From assembly GCA_964508185.1 (NCBI GenBank), contig CAZDSS010000104.1, positions 1-8,495 of the forward strand: DNA of 8,495 bases, in the 5' to 3' direction. Positions 1 to 5,177 of this stretch are shown here, one piece after another. The first letter of the stretch is position 1; each line of letters opens with the position of its first letter. The DNA is from CAZDSS01 sp964508185 (GTDB lineage Bacteria; Pseudomonadota; Alphaproteobacteria; Sphingomonadales; Govanellaceae). The notes below the pieces were generated by a model. The model made no database searches. It saw only the letters and a list, made by a program, of their open reading frames with translations, and had not been told where the DNA came from. Made by a program: the position numbers and the translations under genes.

Positions 1-392
1 GGTTTTGCCGCCGCGGTCGCGGGCGCCGGACCCTCATGGGTCCGGCGCTCGCCGCGCCGCTCCACCACGATGAGGCCGTCGCTCAGCCGCCGCCAGGTGA
101 GATCGGTGCCCGCAAGGAGGGCGGCGAGCGCCGCATCGAGGCTGTGGCGGCCCTCAAGCCCTGCGCTTGCGGCGCTTCGCGCGATGTCCGTCGAGAAGAC
201 GATCTGCACTCCCGCCGCGCGGGCGAACTGCAGCAGCACCTGTTCAAGCGACCCGGGGGGAATCGTGTAATGCCGCTCCGCCGCGGTCGCAGCGGCGAGA
301 GGCCCGGCGCAGGTCAGCCCCAGCGCGACGGACAGCGCGAGCAATCCGCCAGGGCCATGGGCCCGGATGAAGCGGCGCAACAGCCGAGGCAC
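1..392 (-). CDS. TonB-dependent receptor with N-terminal STN signalling domain (FecA-like), 5' part only
   Basis: This is the first 130 codons of an outer-membrane receptor; the rest lies beyond the window edge. A GTG start at 392-390 is preceded by GGGAGG with 5 bases between GGAGG and GTG; no in-frame ATG is available nearby. Residues 1-10 are arginine-rich, residues about 16-38 are hydrophobic and end in PLAAATAAE, which fits a signal peptide. Residues about 41-112 (HYTIPPGSLEQVLLQFARAA, then GVQIVFSTD, then ALLAGTDLTWRRLSDGLIVV) match the secretin/TonB short N-terminal (STN) domain. In FecA/FpvA-type transducers STN contacts FecR in the periplasm. The linker after STN is rich in A, P and R. 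The plug and barrel are not seen. The neighbouring fecI/fecR genes on the same strand support a surface-signalling receptor. The ligand (ferric siderophore, haem or another substrate) cannot be read from this part. Identification of STN is firm; the full receptor is inferred from context. Confidence 0.85.
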   Translation of the reverse strand, partial: MPRLLRRFIRAHGPGGLLALSVALGLTCAGPLAAATAAERHYTIPPGSLEQVLLQFARAAGVQIVFSTDIARSAASAGLEGRHSLDAALAALLAGTDLTWRRLSDGLIVVERRGERRTHEGPAPATAAAK

Positions 393-437
393 CCAATCCT
401 CCCGCAAGATCCCCGTTTTTTCGGTCTTATGGCTGCA

Positions 438-467
438 AGTCTAGGAAGCCCGGGGCGGCCTGTCCAA
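438..467 (-). promoter_or_regulatory. Candidate promoter of the TonB-dependent receptor gene
   Basis: Within the 98-base gap between fecR and the receptor, the minus strand reads TTGGAC (467-462), an 18-base spacer, then TAGACT (443-438), about 46 bases before the GTG start. This is a sigma-70-like reading. A FecI-dependent promoter is expected here from the model, but its consensus in this organism is unknown to me, so the call is weak. Confidence 0.25.
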
Positions 468-490
468 TCCTATGCCGCATGGGCGCCCGG

Positions 491-1480
491 TCACGACCTG
501 CGGATCAGGACCGGGCCGTCGCCCGTGGCCTCGACGGCGATGGGGAATACTTCCGCTAGGCCCTCAAGGAACGCCTCCACCTCTCCGATATGGAAGACGG
601 CGCTCACGCGCAGGTCCCCAAGGCCTGCGTTCTGCAGCCGGATCGGCCGGTTGGTGTAGCGGTTGATCTCCCGTATCACCTCGGCAAGCGGGATGTCCGA
701 AAAGCTCACGATCCCCTTTCGCCACTCGCCGATCTTGGCGGGATCGACGGCGGTCTTGCGGAGGGTCGCGCCGCGTGCGTCCAGCCCCAGCTCCTCCCCG
801 GCAACCGCCAGGGGCGCCGCACCGGAAGCTGCGGCCATGGCGCCCACTACTTCCACCTTGCCCTCGGCCACCGCCAGAATCACCCGCCCGCCATCCATGG
901 CGCGGACCATGAATTCGGTTCCCACCGCCCGCACGATGCCGGCGGGAGTTTCGACCTCGAAGGGACGGTCGGGATCGGGAGCGACGTCGAAGAAGGCTTC
1001 GCCCGAGACCATCTCGATATGCCGCCGCCGTGCTGAGTAATGGACCTTGAGCGCCGTCGCCGTGTTGAGATGGATCGAGGAATTGTCCGCAAGGACCACC
1101 AGCCGCTGCTCGCCGACCGCCGTCCGGTATTGCTCGCCCGTCTCCTGCGGAAGATCAAGGCGGGACGCAACGCCGAGCATCAGAAGGACACTCGCCGCGA
1201 TGGCGAGGCCCCCGATCACCCAGCGCCGGGTGCGATGCGCGGGGCGATGAGATGCGGGCGGTTCGGCAAGCGCCGCATCGAACGCCCAGAATTCAGGCAC
1301 CTCCGCCGTGCTCCAGATGCGCGCGCAATCGGCGTAATCCGCGCGGTTCTGCGGGTCCGCGAGCCAGGCTTCGAACGCCGCCATTTCGGCGTCGTCCAGC
1401 GTGCCGCCGTTCACCTTCGCGAACCAGCGGGCGGCTTCCGATACGGGCCTCAGGGTGCTGTCCTGCCTGTTCATGGTCAT
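491..1480 (-). CDS. FecR-family anti-sigma / sigma regulator (inner-membrane protein)
   Basis: A 329-residue FecR-type protein that links an outer-membrane receptor to its ECF sigma factor. The chosen ATG (1480-1478) overlaps the fecI stop as ATGA, which suggests translational coupling; no strong Shine-Dalgarno is visible. A second ATG lies two codons in. Residues about 12-60 form the cytoplasmic DUF4880-like sigma-binding region (AARWFAKVNGGTLDDAEMAA, then FEAWLADPQNRADYADCARI). Residues about 87-107 (WVIGGLAIAASVLLMLGVAS) are the single transmembrane segment. Residues about 118-212 form the periplasmic FecR domain (TAVGEQRLVVLADNSSIHLN, GEAFFDVAPDPDRPFEVETP, AVGTEFMV). Residues about 258-329 match the C-terminal DUF4974/STN-like domain (FSDIPLAEVIREINRYTNRP) that contacts the receptor STN. 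Length is normal for the family. The nearby STN receptor and FecI-like sigma make the role well supported; the inducing ligand is unknown. Confidence 0.93.
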   Translation of the reverse strand: MTMNRQDSTLRPVSEAARWFAKVNGGTLDDAEMAAFEAWLADPQNRADYADCARIWSTAEVPEFWAFDAALAEPPASHRPAHRTRRWVIGGLAIAASVLLMLGVASRLDLPQETGEQYRTAVGEQRLVVLADNSSIHLNTATALKVHYSARRRHIEMVSGEAFFDVAPDPDRPFEVETPAGIVRAVGTEFMVRAMDGGRVILAVAEGKVEVVGAMAAASGAAPLAVAGEELGLDARGATLRKTAVDPAKIGEWRKGIVSFSDIPLAEVIREINRYTNRPIRLQNAGLGDLRVSAVFHIGEVEAFLEGLAEVFPIAVEATGDGPVLIRRS

Positions 1481-2031
1481 GGATCGATCTTGGATTGCTG
1501 CTGGAGGTAGGACAGAACCTGCACCACCCACCGCCGCGCCGTGCGCTCCGAGACGCCGAGCTCGGCGGCAATTTCCTTATACGTCATCTTGTTGACCCGG
1601 TGCATGAAGAATGCCCGCCGCTCGTCCGGCGTCAGGCGCTGGCAAGCCGCCCGCACGAGGCCGAGCTGCTGGCGAAGGGCAAGGGACTCCTCGGGCGTGA
1701 GACCCGGCGCGCGGATCTCGGCTTCCGTATTGGAGACGTGGAGATCGAGGCTCCGGGTATATTTCTTGCGCAGGCTGTCGTTCAGCAGATTGGTCGCCAT
1801 GCGGAAGAGATAGGCCCTGGGGTTGCGGCAGACGCGCGCAAGCTCCCGCTGCTGGGCGAGGCGGAGATAGATCTCCTGCATGGCGTCGGACACGTCCTCG
1901 GGACCCACCAGCACGCGCCGGAAGAAGGCCTTCAGCATGTCCCGGTGCTGCATGTAGATCTCGAAGGCGAAGCCGTCCTCCGTTGCGACGGAGCCTTCGG
2001 GCTCGGCCTGCCGTTCCTCCATTTTCGCCAT
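1477..2031 (-). CDS. ECF RNA polymerase sigma factor, FecI-like
   Basis: A 184-residue ECF sigma factor that should direct RNA polymerase to the receptor gene under control of the adjacent FecR. Residues about 23-60 hold sigma region 2 (FEIYMQHRDMLKAFFRRVL and GPEDVSDAMQEIYLRLAQ); the PRAYLFRMATNLLNDSLRKK stretch at 71-90 is the usual end of region 2. Residues about 116-178 hold sigma region 4, with helix-turn-helix MTYKEIAAELGVSERTARRW at 149-168. The ATG at 2031-2029 is preferred because it gives a normal family length; a second ATG is three codons in. The frame stays open upstream to a TTG at 2112, but that extension is G/Q/R-rich and does not look like a sigma domain. The stop overlaps the fecR start by ATGA. 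The start choice is less certain than the identity, since no strong Shine-Dalgarno is seen. Confidence 0.92.
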   Translation of the reverse strand: MAKMEERQAEPEGSVATEDGFAFEIYMQHRDMLKAFFRRVLVGPEDVSDAMQEIYLRLAQQRELARVCRNPRAYLFRMATNLLNDSLRKKYTRSLDLHVSNTEAEIRAPGLTPEESLALRQQLGLVRAACQRLTPDERRAFFMHRVNKMTYKEIAAELGVSERTARRWVVQVLSYLQQQSKIDP

Positions 2032-2214
2032 CCGCGGATCTTCACCCCGTCCCTGTCTCGCCCCGCCCTGTCCCGCCGACAAGCCGGGCCCGTTCCCATG
2101 ATAAGACGGCAAGGATCCGGAAAGCGGCCAAAATTTTGAAGGGATGCGGGGGGCGCGCGCGCATGTTGGCCCGGCGCGTTGTGGCCGCCAATCAGAAATC
2201 TGAATTATGTCAAT
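2032..2214. other. Region upstream of fecI, no gene seen
   Basis: This GC-rich stretch carries no convincing coding frame. The minus strand has a TTGACA at 2213-2208, touching the tRNA-like repeat, but the matching -10 position reads TGGCGG, so it is not called a promoter. An imperfect inverted repeat around AATCAGAAATCTGAATT (2190-2206) has no T-tract. I saw no clear Fur-type palindrome. Confidence 0.4.
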
Positions 2215-2250
2215 GGATGAGGAAAGAATGGTGCAGGAGAGGACTCGAAC
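2215..2250 (-). repeat. Duplicated 3' end of tRNA-Leu (distal att-like site)
   Basis: This copy matches 3121-3155, the T-arm and 3' end of the intact tRNA-Leu plus a few flanking bases. The shared run CAGGAGAGGACTCGAAC is exact (plus-strand reading 2234-2250), as is AAGAATGGTGC (2224-2234). Differences are two inserted G near 2221 and loss of two bases of the acceptor-stem CCC. It lies in the same orientation as the tRNA 3' end, as expected for the far boundary of an element integrated at a tRNA. Confidence 0.75.
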
Positions 2251-2886
2251 AATTTACCCATCTTATTTTCAAAATATTCCCAATCATCCATCCCCCAAAT
2301 TTACCCCAACTTCTTCGTTGTCCATTAGCCGCAGGTGCTGGTGTGGTATAATTCTTCAGCAAAACAGCATCATAACCATCATCCCAGGCATAATCCAATG
2401 TCGCAGAAATTTCGCGATCTAACTCATCTCCTCGAAGGGAAAGAACTGCCGGACGTTCCGCGCGATGAAGGAGGGGTAGTGCATCTGGAGAGCCGCCTTT
2501 CCCCCGAGCGGCGGCGTATGTGGCGAATTCGCTCGCTGTGTCGGGATCTCGGGCTGCGAATACTCCCAATCGAGCCGCTTGACTACCGGACGTTGCTCCG
2601 CCAAGAGAAGGATCAAACGCCCTGATATCCTGTGCGGTGCCGTGATACGGGGGCATTTCCGTATGAAAGGCCATGTCCTTGGCTCGCTCAAGACGCGATG
2701 CCGCATCTCCGGCAAGTCTGGCGCCTGCGCGCGCAACAGAATCGCCCCTTCCTGCGGTGAGGGTCCCCAGCAGCCCATTTCCCACAAGCGCAGCGCCTTC
2801 CGCCGCCTGTTAGGGGTCCAGCGCCAGTATGCCCCGCGTCATGCCGCGCGATCCTTCAGTGAAGTCTCTGACATCAGCAGTGGGCG

Positions 2887-2972
2887 AAAACTCGAGCAGC
2901 CCCCTCAGGGCTTGCGCGGGCACGTCCTTAAAACTCGAGCAGCCCCCCTCAGAGCTTGCGCGGGCACGTCCT
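2887..2972. repeat. Two-copy tandem repeat, about 43 bp per unit
   Basis: Unit 1 (2887-2929) and unit 2 (2930-2972) both run from AAAACTCGAGCAG to GCTTGCGCGGGCACGTCCT. They differ by one C in the C-run (five versus six) and one G/A change. On the minus strand unit 1 encodes KDVPAQALRGLLEF in frame with the phage remnant, whereas the extra base in unit 2 shifts that frame. There is no spacer between the units. Confidence 0.92.
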
Positions 2973-2974
2973 AG

Positions 2975-2995
2975 ATGGGCGTATCCTTCGCCCAT
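2975..2995. repeat. Short perfect inverted repeat, 7-bp arms
   Basis: Arms ATGGGCG (2975-2981) and CGCCCAT (2989-2995) flank a 7-base loop. It sits two bases beyond the tandem repeat, and its outer end is the ATG that opens the residual minus-strand frame. No T-tract follows on either side, so it is recorded as structure only. Confidence 0.6.
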
Positions 2996-3072
2996 GCTGA
3001 TACCCCCAAAGGCACCCCCACATACCCCCGGATTTCATGAACGGGCTCGGACCCTGCCAGACGCCAGAAACG

Positions 3073-3097
3073 AAAAACCCCACATTTCTGCGGGGTT
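3073..3097 (-). terminator. Rho-independent terminator of tRNA-Leu
   Basis: On the minus strand AACCCCGCA (3097-3089), a GAAA tetraloop, and TGTGGGGTT (3084-3076) form a 9-bp stem containing one G-T pair. T residues follow (TTTCGTTTC). It begins 34 bases after the tRNA CCA end. The GNRA-type loop and the T-tract make this a convincing intrinsic terminator. Confidence 0.85.
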
Positions 3098-3131
3098 AGC
3101 GAACCGTTCCGGATCATATCGGATGAAAGAA

Positions 3132-3218
3132 TGGTGCCCAGGAGAGGACTCGAACCTCCACGCCCGTGAAGGCGCTAGCACCTGAAGCTAGTGCGTCTAC
3201 CAATTCCGCCACCTGGGC
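3132..3218 (-). tRNA. tRNA-Leu (anticodon CAG)
   Basis: An 87-nt class II tRNA with encoded CCA. The acceptor stem pairs GCCCAGG (3218-3212) with CCTGGGC (3142-3136), followed by discriminator A and CCA (3134-3132). The D-arm reads GGCGGAATTGGTAGACGC, the usual bacterial tRNA-Leu form. The anticodon arm is CTAGC-TTCAGGT-GCTAG with CAG at 3184-3182. A long variable arm (GCCTTCACGGGC) and the T-arm GGTTCGAGTCC follow. Leucine identity fits the discriminator A, the long variable arm and the close likeness to E. coli tRNA-Leu(CAG). The T-arm and 3' end are duplicated at 2215-2250. Confidence 0.97.
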
Positions 3219-3257
3219 ACTTCAGGACGGAGCAGGCGCTCCGTTTTGCGTTCCGTG

Positions 3258-3286
3258 TGGCTACCCTTTGCCGCGGGACTTGTCAA
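3258..3286 (-). promoter_or_regulatory. Promoter of tRNA-Leu
   Basis: The minus strand carries a perfect -35 TTGACA (3286-3281), a 17-base spacer, and TAGCCA (3263-3258) as a weak -10. Initiation would fall near 3250, leaving about 30 bases of 5' leader before the tRNA. The leader holds a 6-bp hairpin (3228-3243). Strong -35 with loose -10 fits alphaproteobacterial stable-RNA promoters. Confidence 0.65.
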
Positions 3287-3443
3287 GCGGTCTCGTGGTT
3301 CCAAATTGGATTTGCAGCGAAAATTTTCAACACCGCCCCCAGGGGCGCATGAGAAGGGTCAAAAATCGTTAGAGTGAGCGGCGAATTTTTGCTAACCAAG
3401 CAGCGTGATGGCGGGCGGCCTGCCCGCAGCGGTCTTTTCTTCC

Positions 3444-3450
3444 AAGGAGG
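3444..3450 (+). promoter_or_regulatory. Strong ribosome binding site that decides the epimerase start
   Basis: AAGGAGG lies 7 bases upstream of ATG 3458. It rules out the longer in-frame start at 3374, whose extra 28 residues do not belong to the Rossmann fold. Confidence 0.9.
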
Positions 3451-3457
3451 TTTTTCC

Positions 3458-4408
3458 ATGGGCGCGGGCCTGGTGACGGTATTCGGCGGGTCGGGGTTCA
3501 TAGGGCGGAGCATCGTGATGCGGCTCGCCGAGACGGGGGTCAGGGTCCGCGTCGCCACCAGACGGCCCAATGAAGCCATGGTGGTGCGGCCCATGGGCGA
3601 TGTGGGCCAGATCCAGACCGTCCAGGCCAATGTCCGCAACCGCCGCTCCGTGGAGCTTGCGGTGCGCGGCGCCGATTGCGTCATCAACCTCGTCGGCATC
3701 CTGCACGAGAAGGGCGCCCAGAAGTTCGCGGACGTCCATGCCGAAGGCGCGGCCCATGTGGCGGAGGCCGCAGCCGCCGCCGGGGTCAGGACCTTGATCC
3801 ACATGTCGGCGCTGGGTGCGCGCAAGGATTCCCCCTCCCTCTACGCCCGCAGCAAGGCCGAGGGCGAGGAACGGGTGCGCGCCGCCTTCCCCGACGCCGT
3901 CATCATGCGGCCGAGCGTCGTGTTCGGCCCCGACGACGAATTCCTCAACCGCTTCGCCGATCTCGCGCGCTTCTCGCCCGCCCTGCCGCTCGTGGGCGGC
4001 GGGCATACCCGGTTCCAGCCGGTCTATGTGGGCGACGTGGCGGAAGCCTTCATCGCCGCCCTCAAGGACGACGCGGCGCGCGGCAAGACCTTCGAGCTCG
4101 GCGGCCCGCGCACCTACACGCTCCGCGAGATCTATGAATGCGTGATGGCGGAGACCGGACGCAAGCGGCTTCTCCTGCCGCTTCCCTGGGGGCTTGCAAG
4201 CTTCATGGCGGCGTTCCTCCAGCTGATGCCCAGGCCGCTCCTCACCCCGGACCAGGTGCGGCTCCTGCAGGCGGACAATGTGGTGACGGAAGGGGCGGCC
4301 GATCTCCGCAGCCTCGGCATTACCCCGACCTCCCTCGAAGCCATCGCGCCCACCTATCTCAGCCGCTTCGCCCGCCACCTGCGCCAGCCCGAAGGCAACG
4401 TCGCGTAG
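3458..4408 (+). CDS. NDUFA9-like NAD(P)-dependent epimerase/dehydratase (atypical SDR)
   Basis: A 316-residue atypical short-chain dehydrogenase/reductase. Residues 5-16 are a Rossmann strand plus nucleotide loop (LVTVFGGSGFIG), ending the βαβ entry for NAD(P)H. INLVGILHEKG at 76-86, IHMSALGARKDSPSLYARSK at 114-133 (catalytic-type Y129xxxK133) and RPSVVFGPDDEFLNRFA at 151-167 follow the SDR extended pattern. FQPVYVGDVAEA (187-198) and FELGGPRTYTLREI (212-225) are the substrate-domain signature. The C-terminal LTPDQVRLLQADNVV (262-276) is characteristic of the NDUFA9 subgroup, the family of a complex I accessory subunit in mitochondria and alphaproteobacteria. Whether this copy joins complex I or acts as a separate reductase is not shown; no other nuo gene is in the window. 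It appears to be a single-gene transcript, since the tRNA lies upstream on the opposite strand and a strong terminator follows. Confidence 0.9.
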   Translation: MGAGLVTVFGGSGFIGRSIVMRLAETGVRVRVATRRPNEAMVVRPMGDVGQIQTVQANVRNRRSVELAVRGADCVINLVGILHEKGAQKFADVHAEGAAHVAEAAAAAGVRTLIHMSALGARKDSPSLYARSKAEGEERVRAAFPDAVIMRPSVVFGPDDEFLNRFADLARFSPALPLVGGGHTRFQPVYVGDVAEAFIAALKDDAARGKTFELGGPRTYTLREIYECVMAETGRKRLLLPLPWGLASFMAAFLQLMPRPLLTPDQVRLLQADNVVTEGAADLRSLGITPTSLEAIAPTYLSRFARHLRQPEGNVA

Positions 4409-4432
4409 GAAGCGTTAACGGCCATGAACCGG

Positions 4433-4468
4433 AACGCCGCCGCGTCCTCCGCGGCGGCGTTTCCTTTC
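4433..4468 (+). terminator. Rho-independent terminator after the NDUFA9-like gene
   Basis: AACGCCGCCGCG (4433-4444) and CGCGGCGGCGTT (4450-4461) form a perfect 12-bp stem with a 5-base loop (TCCTC), followed by T-rich TTCCTTTC (overlapping the stem end). It starts 24 bases after the stop codon. The minus-strand side lacks a T-tract, so it serves mainly the plus-strand gene, though the hairpin could also protect the convergent transcript end. Confidence 0.85.
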
Positions 4469-4485
4469 GGGTGATCCCGCCCCGC

Positions 4486-5070
4486 TCAGAAGCCTTCGGG
4501 CGGAATGCGGATGCCCTGTTTCTGCAGGCGGGCGGCGGCCTCGCTCACCAGGCGCTGGTCGGCCCGCCGGAGGGCGGGGCCGGCGAGCTCGGATTGCTCC
4601 TTGCTGATGGTCTTGTCCGCCTGCCGCAGCTTCGCAGCCACCTGCGACCGGTGGTACAGCACAAGCTCGTAGACTTCCTCGAAGCTGAAGTAGCGGCCGT
4701 ACACGCCCGCCATCTTCTTCACGAAGGCCGCCCATTCCTCCGCGTTGATCCGCTTCACTTCCTCCGCCATCACCTTGCGGATGTCGGCGCCTTTGCCCGG
4801 ATTGGCGGCCTCGAGCCGCGCCACATGTTCCTCGTAATATTGCATCTGCACGCCGTTGAAGGCGTACCGGACGCCGATCGCTTCCAGAAGCTCGGCGACG
4901 ATCGCCGCATATTCGGCCGCCTCCTCTTCCCGAAGCAAGGCGTCGAACGCGACGTATGCCTGCGCCTCGTCGTAGTCGTCGTCCGCCTGCGGCGCGGCCA
5001 GCGCGCCGGGCGCCACCTGAACCTGGGCGCAGAAAAGGACCGCAACAAAGATGTGAAATGCGTGTTTCAT
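4486..5070 (-). CDS. Exported DUF2059-like protein of unknown function
   Basis: A 194-residue protein starting at ATG 5070 with a purine-rich GGGGGAAGG five bases upstream. Residues 1-26 form a signal peptide (MKHAF, hydrophobic HIFVAVLFCAQV, then PGALAA), so the mature protein should be periplasmic. A Cys at 14 is not in a lipobox. The mature part starts with an acidic ADDDYDEA stretch and is largely helical and charged. WAAFVKKMAGVYGRYFSFEE (113-132), then VYELVLYHRSQVAAKL (133-148), resembles the DUF2059 core, in which a YxxxFs/t..El..l..fY.s..g.k pattern recurs. The family call is by pattern only and the biochemical role is unknown. The frame stays open upstream antisense to uppP, but no start there is supported and the signal peptide fixes the N-terminus. 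It lies 107 bases downstream of uppP on the same strand and may be co-transcribed or separate. Confidence 0.8.
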   Translation of the reverse strand: MKHAFHIFVAVLFCAQVQVAPGALAAPQADDDYDEAQAYVAFDALLREEEAAEYAAIVAELLEAIGVRYAFNGVQMQYYEEHVARLEAANPGKGADIRKVMAEEVKRINAEEWAAFVKKMAGVYGRYFSFEEVYELVLYHRSQVAAKLRQADKTISKEQSELAGPALRRADQRLVSEAAARLQKQGIRIPPEGF

Positions 5071-5148
5071 TGAAGCCTTCCCCCTGATGACGGCCGGCGC
5101 ATGCGGGCCGTATGACGCAGCGACGTTATCACCGGGGGCGGGCTCCCC

Positions 5149-5170
5149 GCGAGCGGATCTTGCCGCTCGC
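5149..5170 (-). other. Hairpin just after uppP (possible weak terminator)
   Basis: GCGAGCGG (5149-5156) and CCGCTCGC (5163-5170) form a perfect 8-bp stem with a 6-base loop, 7 bases beyond the uppP TAG. No T-tract follows on the minus strand, so it may stabilise the transcript end or act in Rho-dependent termination rather than terminate alone. Confidence 0.45.
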
Positions 5171-5177
5171 GCCTGCG

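Larger units (their letters stand above)
2210..2995 (-). pseudogene. Decayed phage polyvalent-protein fragment with ADP-ribosyltransferase-like (ART-PolyVal-type) fold
   Basis: One reading frame runs from 2995 to 2210 and is broken by a TAA at 2812-2810; sequence on both sides reads as continuous protein (ADVRDFTEGSRGMTRGILAL before the stop, QAAEGAALVGNGLLGTL after). The downstream part holds PPYHGTAQDIRAFDPSLGG (YHGT at about 2647-2636), then GVFAARDPDTASEFATY and DDGYDAVLLKNYTT (about 2383-2340). This order of YHGT, a (V/F)xAxDPxxA segment and a terminal GYDAV strand is that of the ADP-ribosyltransferase-like domain found in large phage and prophage polyvalent proteins. From memory of the family, the expected distal strand is missing. 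The frame instead enters AT-rich sequence and its last about 13 codons are encoded by the tRNA-like repeat at 2215-2250. Upstream, the frame is disturbed by a tandem duplication (2887-2972). Only the C-terminal part of a much larger protein remains, so it is probably inactive. The stop is seen; the family call is by motif recognition. Confidence 0.7.

Noticed and set aside
1252..2139. Plus-strand open frame of 295 codons across fecR and fecI.
   Set aside because: It lies antisense to two well-recognised genes and its translation is R/P-rich without a domain.
2032..2214. Search for a Fur-type operator and a FecI-family promoter upstream of fecI.
   Set aside because: No GATAATGAT-like palindrome and no convincing -35/-10 pair; the TTGACA at 2213-2208 has no matching -10.
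2335..2625. Plus-strand open frame of 96 codons in the tRNA-flanked scar.
   Set aside because: The opposite strand shows phage-type protein motifs over the same bases. The plus frame has no recognisable domain and no ribosome binding site.
2887..2972. Repeat pair considered as a CRISPR fragment.
   Set aside because: The two units abut without a spacer and differ by an indel, and no cas gene is nearby. It is a tandem duplication.
3392..4378. Long minus-strand open frame opposite the NDUFA9-like gene (328 codons).
   Set aside because: It is an antisense shadow of a GC3-rich gene. The plus strand has the Rossmann motifs, YxxxK and a strong Shine-Dalgarno; the minus frame shows no domain pattern.
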